DNA of 64,000 nt from the NCBI GenBank assembly GCA_019925795.1, contig CM034313.1, positions 27,705,710 to 27,769,709 on the forward strand, in the 5' to 3' direction. The DNA is from Dendrobium chrysotoxum (taxonomy: Eukaryota; Streptophyta; Magnoliopsida; Asparagales; Orchidaceae). How positions within the stretch are numbered: position 1 is the first letter of the stretch; each line of letters opens with the position of its first letter. The position numbers and the translations under genes were made by a program. Below the pieces are notes generated by a model. That model did not search any database. It had not been told where the DNA came from and worked only from the letters and a program-made list of their open reading frames with translations. Below are positions 55,956 through 64,000 of the stretch, piece after piece.

Positions 55956-57729
55956 ATGGCAACTAATCATCTAAATGAGCGTAATTTCCTTAATGGGAAA
56001 AAGAATACCAGTTTCTTTCTTGAAGCCTTGTCTGGGGATTTTTAATTGAGCGATTTTCCTGATCTCAAAACAACTACACATCACAGGCTTCCATCTTTGT
56101 GGATCCATCTTTATGGATTTCTGAAGCAGAAATCCTTGTTCTTGTTGAACTATTCGGGTATTCTTTAGTTGGTAAATTTTCAAATTACAAACCCTAGCTA
56201 GAATTGATTCATAAGTTTTTCTTTAACCTCAAGTTGATCGGTGAATGCTCTGTGATAGTTTTGGATCCAAGGCATGTTTTAATTAAGTTGGTTAATGATA
56301 TGGATTATAGTAGAGTATTTTCCCATCATTCATATTTTGTTTCCAATTACTGCATGAAACTGTTTAAGTGGTCTCCATTTTTTTATTACTGTGGAGTCTC
56401 CAATTATCCTGATTTGGGTTTCATTCTCAAACCTTAGGCTGCATCTTTCCTACCCCCGCATCCTTCACATTTTGGTTTCCTTATTTGCTCGTCCATTGAA
56501 AATTGATAACGCTACTATCGTGGGATCATAGCCATTTGTTGCTCGGGTCCTTGTTGAACTGGATATTTCCAAATGCTACCTTGAGTATATCTAGATTGGT
56601 CCTGATAATCTAAGTTAAATTCAACAAGTTTTTATGGAGGATCTTCCTCCATTTTGTGACCATTGCAAATCTTTGTGGCATTATAAAACTAAATGTCATA
56701 TTCTTCACCCCCACTTAGATAGGGCTCCTCCGATCATTTCTGAGCCTGTTGTTGATACCATGGGGAACGACACTATTGCCCATCGGGTTATTGCTAAAGC
56801 AATACTCTAGAAGTAATTGAAACTCATAATTCTATGACTACTAACCCCTTATTGACCCCTACTTTCATTTCTAAGCCTATTGTTGATATTGTAATGAATG
56901 GCAATGCTTTTTAGGAAGAAAATGTAATTCTTAATTCTTTGGCTACTAACCTTTTAATGACCCTTATTTCTTTGTGGGTTGATGATAACTCTAAGCATGT
57001 TAAATTTGGCCTTAATGAGGCTTGCCTTAATGTTATTGTCGATCAGGATGAGGGGAAATTTGCATTAGTTTTGCTATTCCTACACCTAATATTATTTATA
57101 TGGCTATTTCTTGTGTTAATAGAGAGGGTACTATTAATGATATGAGTGCTAATACTACTTTTAATTGTATGGTGAATCATATAACTAGCCACATCTTAAC
57201 TCCTAGTCCTAATGTTACTAATGGCACTGCTTGTCCTAATGAGCATTTGGCTTGTCAAAATAATGGGTTTGAACCCCCCTCTTCTTACTGGTTTGGGGCG
57301 GGATGGGGTTCCTAATGTTGTTGTTGTTTCAGATATTGATTGTACTATGGATGTAGGCTATTATGTGTGGCCCTTCAATGGATACTGTGAAGGTTTCTAC
57401 TTTATTGCCTTCGGTTTCAATTGAAACAATTTTACGGTCTAAAATGTGGATGTGAATGATGAAGTACCTCTCATAGATGCTCCCATTTCCCTTGCTGTTA
57501 ATGATGCATTGCTAGCACATTATGAATTAAAATCAAAGGATTTGGTGTGGATCAAGGTGATTGGTTAGCTAAGTGTGATTCATCAGCTAATTGGGGTGTT
57601 GGGGAGGAAATTGATGTGCATGGAGATGATTCTCTTGGAATTTATGGTTTAAATGTTATTCGTAATGCGAAGGAAGATTTTGACAAGAATGTTGGTAAAC
57701 GTCGACGGAGAAAATCCAAAAAGAAATAA
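55956..57729 (+). pseudogene. LINE ORF1 (DUF4283 / zinc knuckle), broken
   Basis: From ATG 55956: FLNGKKNTSFFLEAL, LPSLWI, then (56204 on) KFFFNLKLIGECSVIVLDPRHVLIKLVNDMDYSRVFSH, LFKWSPFF. This is the DUF4283 domain of plant L1 ORF1 proteins, RNA-binding in the LINE particle. A zinc-knuckle-like PPFCDHCKSLWHYKTKCHILHP is at about 56650-56712. The C-terminal part ends in a basic GKRRRRKSKKK at 57729. Stops at 56043, 56167 and others, plus frame changes, break it. Confidence 0.75.
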
Positions 57730-58276
57730 TCTTCTTTATTTTGGATTCTTCCTTTCTTGTTATGTTGTTGTCCTCTATTTTCATAGGAGTGGATGTGGTG
57801 GTTCAAATTTTGGCTGGTGGGGCTAGCGGGGCTGTTCGTTTTGTCTTTTGTCCTGTTTGGGCCACTTTCGGGTTTGGATGATTGGTGTCGGATGGCTCTT
57901 TTCCTAATGATTAGCCTTTTGGCTTGGGGTGTTGGTTATTGGGTAGCCACTTGGTTTCCCTTTTAATTTCTACTGTATTTTTCTTTCTATTTTTCTTCTT
58001 ATATAGGTTTATTGTTGGCAGGTTCTCTATTTTGACAGTGTTTGGGATTCTTCCTTAATTTGGCTGTTCGTGATGCTTCACTCTAATATCTATAGGCTTT
58101 TATTCTAATTTTCAGGTTATTGTCGTTCTTGCTTTTTCTGTTGTGCTTTTGTAATAGATAAAATCTTTGATTCATAGGTTTTACTTTAAATATTATATTT
58201 TATAGAGAGGTTTAGATCATCTAAGGACTTGTACTTCTTTTTATTATTTAATGTGTAGGCTCCTTTGTGAATTTTA

Positions 58277-58278
<2 letters not shown>

Positions 58279-58328
<50 letters not shown>
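58279..58328. repeat. (TA)n microsatellite
   Basis: 25 TA units. It probably forms or extends the 3' tail of the LINE. Confidence 0.95.
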
Positions 58329-58330
<2 letters not shown>

Positions 58331-58344
58331 GATTTAGAAAAGTT
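58331..58344. repeat. Candidate LINE target duplication, right
   Basis: GATTTAGAAAAGTT directly after the (TA)n tail; one mismatch to 55734-55747. Confidence 0.5.
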
Positions 58345-60189
58345 GAAATTTGATAAATAAATAAATAATTATAAAAATACAAACTAAATTACATTATACT
58401 CCTAATAAGATATAAAATAAAGAAAAAATAATATCGCCTGGTTAAAAAAAATTATTTTATAACCACTTCAATTATAATATCATAATAAATGTAATATTCT
58501 ATAAATAGTATTTAGAGAAAAATCTTTACAAAAAAAAACCTTTTTCAGCCTAATAGCACCTGTATATTTTATATAATGTTACCCTCATCTAAAAAAATTA
58601 TTATTATTACCAAGATTTTGAAAATTAGACTGGACAACGAACCGGAAGAAGGAGAGGTTCACGGTTCGATCGTACAAAAAAATCTTTGCTATTTCATTCA
58701 AATTCTATTGCACCTAATGTCGGATGTCATGTGGCACCTTCTCGCAAGAAGCAATGTTACCTTTAATCTATGTCAGTTGTTGCTTCATCTTATTAATGCC
58801 TCTACCATTATAAGTTGTTCCACAATGAAAACATTTGTATTGCTTCCTACCATCAACAGTTTTACACTCGACAAAATGGTTCCAAGTGATATATATCTTC
58901 TCCCATACACTTTGAGATGAAAGTGTAGGTTGATTGTTTTATTGATCCATTGTTAATATTAAGCTAAAGATGAGGTTAAAGAGCTTAAGCACAAATTAGC
59001 AGAAAAAAATGCAATTATACATTTTCTTCTTATAGTAATGATCCAATGTATATTAATAAATTTTCATTACAAGAAATGCACGTACATCTATGAAAACTCA
59101 TTCATAAAGTTTTAAACTTTAGATTCTTTATGTATATTCTTTCTTTCTTTTTTTGGATACATGGACAAGGCACATGCCTAATAGTTGCAAACGATTGTCT
59201 ACAAGAGCAACATATGAGGCAAAAAAAAGGGCAACATATGAGGTAAGATATTAAACTAAACTTAACCCACTTATCTTAGATAAAATTCATTACAAGCAAT
59301 GCTTCTAATTGACTTGAATAAAATCTATATAAATTATTTAATCTCAATAATCCCTTCATTAGGTCAATCAACCCCAATTAACCCAACTTCAAACAATTGA
59401 CCTTATATGGATCCATTAACCTTTTTTTATTAATATAACCTCAATTGATCAAACTAATGGGACCAATCACTTCTAATAATCTAATTAAATTCCAATTTAT
59501 CCTAGTTGACCTCTGGATTGGCCTAATGAGCTCAATTAAGCTATGCTATCAAAGGTGACCCATCGCATAAGAAAAAATTAACCTTTTGGAACCCTATTGA
59601 ACCAATCCAATAAAATTGGATCAATTGGTTTAAATTGATCCCTCCTTGGGGTGTCTCTAAGTGTTTTATATATGAATATCCATAGGTAGATCACATCCTC
59701 AATTAGCCAATTGGATTTTTGATTGAATCAATTGAAACAAATTGACCCAATTTTACCCAATTGAACCCCAATGGGTCAATTAGAACAAATTAACTTTAAT
59801 CATCAAGTTGATCTAATAAAATGGACAAGGACCTTGCTTATGATGCATTTAACATGAGCCAACCGTGTCAACTAAATTTGACCATATGTTTGACCTTTCT
59901 TACCAAATAGGTCCATTGATCCTATTCCAAAACCTACACTTATCAATTAGGTTTAACCTAACCAAATGGCCAAAGTGATTTGAGCCATGTCGTGTGGGGC
60001 TTTCTTAAGATGTTAGAAACCTAATACAAGTTGGGGTAACCCAACCTAATCCATTTACCATAACTTAATTGCTTCTTAAAAATGGCCAGAACTCTTAAGT
60101 TAAACTTAACAAGCCATTCAATTCATGTGGAAACCATTAAATTAAGATTAACTTAAGTTAAAACATGTTTAATATTGGTTTAAGAAAAT
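58345..60189. other. AT-rich intergenic sequence
   Basis: No gene recognised. 58576-58920 is open for 114 codons but has no recognisable motif. A 13-bp duplication GCAACATATGAGG lies around an A run near 59205-59242. 59340-60110 is rich in CAATTGA(A/C)CC-type words on both strands. Confidence 0.35.
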
Positions 60190-60345
60190 CAGAACAGGTT
60201 TTATGGTTCAGCGGTCGAACTGCCGGTTCCAAGCCGGTTCTATGCAATAGTGGTTTTGAAGCAAACCGGAACCAGTCAGCCGGCTGGTTCATAGTTAAAC
60301 AGTTCGAACCGGCTTGTCCGGTCCGATTTTTTAAACATTGATTAT
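60190..60345. repeat. GGTTC/GAACC-rich block
   Basis: Many copies of GGTTC, CCGGTTC, GAACCGG and CGGTTC, including GTTCGAACCGG, on both strands within 150 bp; a short echo (GAACCGG, GGTTCACGGTTCG) is at about 58640-58672. Typical of the inside of some plant DNA transposons, but no terminal repeats are identified. Confidence 0.5.
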
Positions 60346-63300
60346 TACTTCAAACCCTACCAGCTTTAATAAAAATTTTTCTTTCCATTTTAATAATATT
60401 TTATTATTTCAAAAATCAGCATTTTTCACAACACTCATTACAGAAGTGCCTAGTTAATACGTTTAGTAATACCTTTCACAACAAATCAATGTCCTGACGT
60501 TGCATTGCTGTGAATGATTATTAAAAAGAAAACCACCAAAAGAAAAATATCCGGCAACTGTCCATCATTCAATAGAAAAAAAACAATTGAAAAAAAAAAA
60601 CTTCTCAGCTACGAAAACGAAATGCCAATAAGGTTTCTTGGGTGGCAAGATTTAATATTGACCATGCCCGTCAAAATAAATGTCCATTTCACCTTTTTTT
60701 TTTTCCATTTTTTTATATTTTCAAATTAAGGTTCTAGCTCAAATTCAATAGATAATTAAAAATATAAGATTAAAAGATAAAGTGATAAGATCATTTTGAA
60801 AATGTTAAAAAAACATTTAAAGTTGATGTAAGTGATGTTCAAACTAACAGATGGCGGAAGAATATTTGTTCAAAAAAGTAATGAAAGGAAAATATTGACC
60901 AAGAGTCTAACAAAATTATGAAAAAAATGCCATTGCAATCAAGATAGGCTAAAAAGAACTTCACGGATGGACCAAAAGATTAATTACGCATGGCGAAGAC
61001 AATAGAGCATATCCAACACATCAAAACACAAGTAATCAAATAATTATGTAATCAGCAATGATCATTATCTTGAATCTGAGCCCAATAACATTTTTTTTAA
61101 GAATAATATGATATGTGCTATGAAGTCATTAAAACACGAATGGGCTGTGAAAATATTGTAATAAAAATTAGAGAAATATGCTCAATATTTATTTCCTTTG
61201 AGATAAATACCTGAAAGGATCCGTCGGATAAAAATATACTCACTTTTGGTTGTCGGCATCTTATATGAATTTTGCTATATATGACAAACATTGCTTCGAG
61301 TAAGATTCAAACTATTTTGCAACAAAGTTCTAATTCATGTTCGATGCTTGATCTAACCCTCTTTGAACATGTTCGAATCAACCATGTTGTAGCAAGGTTT
61401 TAATATGATTTGAAGATTGCTCGATTACGATTCGAATATTATTTGATAATTATTCAGATTGTTTGAATATGTTTCAAATTTTTTTGATTATGATTCGAAG
61501 ACAATTTTATCATTGTTATAATATGAGTTATAGTAGAGCAGACTACAATTTGTTATAGCAAACTGAAAATAATCACAACAAAGGATAGGAGACATAACAC
61601 AATATCCATAATAAAATAGAGTACATTTAAAGTGACATAATATAACAGGCATAACATAGAGTGCAATTAAAATGTTATAACTCAACATCCATAATAAAAA
61701 TAGATATAAATTCAGAAGTAATCTAAACTAGATTAATGAAAAAATTAATGTACAGAAAGGACTTAATGTTTACATTAAAATTATATACAGACATGAGGAT
61801 CTACATTATTATGAAATAAATCTATACATAAATTATCCATGAAAAATTATATAATATCATGTGTAACTTCTAGAATATTTTCTTGAATCATGCATTCGAT
61901 ACATTGAATTGCATACACACTTCACTAGAGTATAAAGCAATCATCCATCTGCATATATAAGAACAAGCTAAATCTTTCTTAAAATATCAAATAGATTACC
62001 TCATTATTGACCTTAAGGCTCGCCCGTGTTGGCATCCCCCCATGTCCATGGAGATTTGAAGGAGAAAAATTCTTATCTTTTACAAAATAATCCTAATAGT
62101 TGAAGCAACTTATAGAATCACTTATAATAACACACATTATTTCTTGTAAGCTATGTATTAAAGTGTAAGTGGGTCAAAACCATATAATGTCATCAACATC
62201 AGAGGAAGTAAGATCTCACCTATAATCCAATAAACTTTATTCCAATTTATTGGAAAATATGAGTTATGCATCAACCCATGCTTTCATGAACTTCTCCTCT
62301 TTAATGGCATACATGAGTGCCACACCAAGCCACTTGAAGGAGACCTTTTGCTAAGCCTACAGAAAATAGATATTGATGACATGACATATTGATTAAATGA
62401 TTCATCTAACATAACTATTACAAATCTATAGGTCGTTGGATAAAGATAGATTCACTCCTTTATTAAGTAATAAATAGAATTAATATACTATAAAATTAGA
62501 AATTAAAATTAGTAGACAATTGTTTCAAATATTGAAACTATACTTTTAATAAGTCAAAAAATTCTTACCTTAATATTTAACAATTTTGTGTGAGTATTGA
62601 ACTACTAGAAGAACTTCTCTGCGCTTCCATTGCCTACTCTTATCTTCTCCTTTGAGTCATAAACCTATCCTTACAAACAAGACTTAAAGTAAGACAATTT
62701 CTCCTCAACACTTGGTCAGACGGTATTAATAGTATAAAAATTCATGGCTTATAGCTCTTCCCTAATAAATTCAAGAAATCACTAATCAAATGCTTTTTTA
62801 TTTTTACACCCTTCTTTTAAACGTTATTAATTATACATCAATCTTTTGCATAACTACACAAGCTGAGCTGACCTCCAAAACCTTCTCGACCTCTTATTCT
62901 ACAGTTATAATGGAAGAAGATGGAGTGACATCCCTTGCCTTTACAACCTCTTGTTCTATGGATATAACGATAACTAGTTGATATCATATATCTTATACAC
63001 CTATTCTATCTCCAACTCCTTTTGTACCTCATCCCCAGTCTCATTTAGGTGAAAGGATGGGTTAGTAGCAAGCAATGTCTCACTCTCCTTATTCATATAG
63101 TTCTCCTCCCTATATAATCAAATATAGACTAAATTGGTCAAAGCATCTGATTTCTACTCCAATGTTATTGGATTACTCTCCAACCTAACGTGGTTGCTCA
63201 TCAATTATTGTATAATTATCAAAAACTACTTCAACCCTTTAGAGTAGACATGATTTTATTTTCAACTAACTATGCTTTGGCAATGTCCCTTACTTTCTTC

Positions 63301-63689
63301 TTAAAAGTGGGCATAATCACTTTCATCATTATAATTAGAGGTAGGATAAACTAAATAAGAATATTTATGATGACCCTATAAAATTTCTCCTCAAAACTTA
63401 TGAACCAGCATAAGATGAATAATCTCTTGCAAAAAAAGTTGAGAGTTAATAATCTCCGCATGCTTAATTTGAAATTTAAAAAAAAATACTTACCTCTATA
63501 TCCATCAAAAAATGCAAAAAAATCTTATTATTGATAACCATGTTGTTCTTTCAGCTCAACATCCATAGTGCTCTGAAAAGAACTCAATACATCTCCTATC
63601 TAATACTGACACAATCTCCTAAGCCAAATACTAAAGTGATGTTGTTTATCTATGAACATTGCACTAGACTAGGGAATTTGTTTTTAGGC
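60346..63689. other. AT-rich sequence with no clear gene
   Basis: 61300-61500 has repeated TTCGAAT/ATTCGAA words. 61500-61690 has repeated CATAATA/TATAAC(A) phrases. On the minus strand 62830-63110 shows acidic, coding-like stretches (NYMNKESETLLATNPSFHLNETGDEV) that may be the broken middle of the DUF1985-type gene at 63690. Confidence 0.35.
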
Positions 63690-63964
63690 TTATGTCTCAT
63701 AATACATCTTATCCCTCATTAGCCCTATTAATATTTTCTCCCATGCGAGCCTTACCATGGGTATTGAAAACATGCCTCCTTATCTTCAACTAAGTCAACA
63801 TTCTTAGTGGACATAGTTATGTGTTTTTCATTATTAAGGATGGCACATTTTACCAAGAATTATAACCCATGCTTCCACACGTCATCATTTTTAATGTACT
63901 TAATGAAAGCTTTCTTCATGTCTATATTTTTTAATTTTTTGCCCCCATCAAAATAATTCTCTCA
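63690..63964 (-). pseudogene. DUF1985-type plant transposon protein, fragment
   Basis: In reverse complement one frame reads ENYFDGGKKLKNIDMKKAF, then NDDVWKHGL, a stop, FLVKCAILNNEKHITMS, VDLVEDKEACFQYPW and, after a one-base shift, RLAWEKILIGLMRDK. The (F/Y)PWG(R/K)L-x-[WF]E pattern after a VDL...D block is the signature of DUF1985, a domain linked with Ulp1-like proteases in plant Mutator-like and other transposons. The N-terminal part would lie beyond the right end of the window. A TAA and a frameshift inactivate it. Confidence 0.6.
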
Positions 63965-64000
63965 TAATCTACTACTTCTTAACCCTTATTCTCCTCTTTA

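Larger units (their letters stand above)
55748..58330 (+). mobile_element. L1-type LINE with ORF1 only
   Basis: A pyrimidine-rich 5' leader (55748-55955) is followed by a decayed ORF1 and about 600 bp of non-coding sequence, ending in a (TA)n tail. ORF2 (endonuclease, RT) is absent. The near-identical 14-bp flanks support a single insertion. Confidence 0.6.

Noticed and set aside
58576..58920. 114-codon plus-strand ORF as a host gene
   Set aside because: No motif, no clear codon bias or promoter, and it lies in repeat-like AT-rich DNA.

Overview
The window is plant nuclear DNA made almost entirely of mobile elements in different states of decay. I find no intact host gene, rRNA, tRNA or CRISPR array. 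The evidence for a plant is the element set: a Sirevirus-type Ty1/copia element whose primer site matches initiator-Met tRNA, Ty3/gypsy elements of the Tat lineage (two RNase H domains, antisense ORF, tandem-repeat 3' region) and of the Athila lineage (Asp-tRNA-like primer site TGGCGCC), plant L1-type LINEs (DUF4283 ORF1, zf-RVT and RNase H), and a DUF1985-type transposon gene. The composition is AT-rich with long non-coding LTRs, as in a repeat-rich angiosperm; I cannot name the species.

Layout. 1-600: tandem repeats rich in GTAC half-sites. 1.6-9.99 kb: decayed Athila sequence (integrase C-terminus, internal promoter and ORF, several LTR pieces in both orientations), broken by a 5'-truncated LINE with an 18-bp target duplication (4700-5763) and by a minus-strand LINE fragment (about 8707-9250). 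10.0-13.6 kb: the 3' part of a minus-strand Tat element. 13.6-41.4 kb: a plus-strand Tat-like element without recognisable gag-pol, bounded by two LTR copies of about 2.47 kb and carrying hairpin-forming tandem repeats and an antisense ORF. Into it a younger Sirevirus (18293-29273, 5-bp duplication AAAAC) has inserted. 41.6-45.1 kb: a decayed Tat pol. 45.1-48.3 kb: a second Sirevirus-like relic with inverted LTR arms. 48.3-48.9 kb: another minus-strand Tat LTR piece. 48.95-53.2 kb: an Athila element with pol deleted. 53.2-55.7 kb: nothing recognised. 55.75-58.33 kb: a LINE with ORF1 but no ORF2. 58.3-63.7 kb: AT-rich intergenic DNA. 63.69-63.96 kb: a broken DUF1985 gene on the minus strand.

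How the parts relate. The Sirevirus has the order LTR, primer site, gag, protease, integrase, RT, RNase H, third (env-like) ORF, polypurine tracts, LTR, but stop codons and frameshifts inactivate it. Many of the nonsense codons can be explained by C-to-T or G-to-A changes, as expected of methylated silenced DNA.

The most interesting signal is regulatory. The Sirevirus LTR and the region just upstream of its third ORF both carry 13-bp near-palindromes (TCGTAC-N-GTACGA) arranged in pairs whose centres lie 19-21 bp apart, about two helical turns, with a TATA box shortly downstream. The second Sirevirus keeps the same geometry with different half-sites. The Athila elements show a looser parallel using GCAC/GTGC motifs. 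A second unusual signal is a Tat tandem array (about 48-bp and 160-bp units) whose units fold into hairpins with apparently compensating stem changes.
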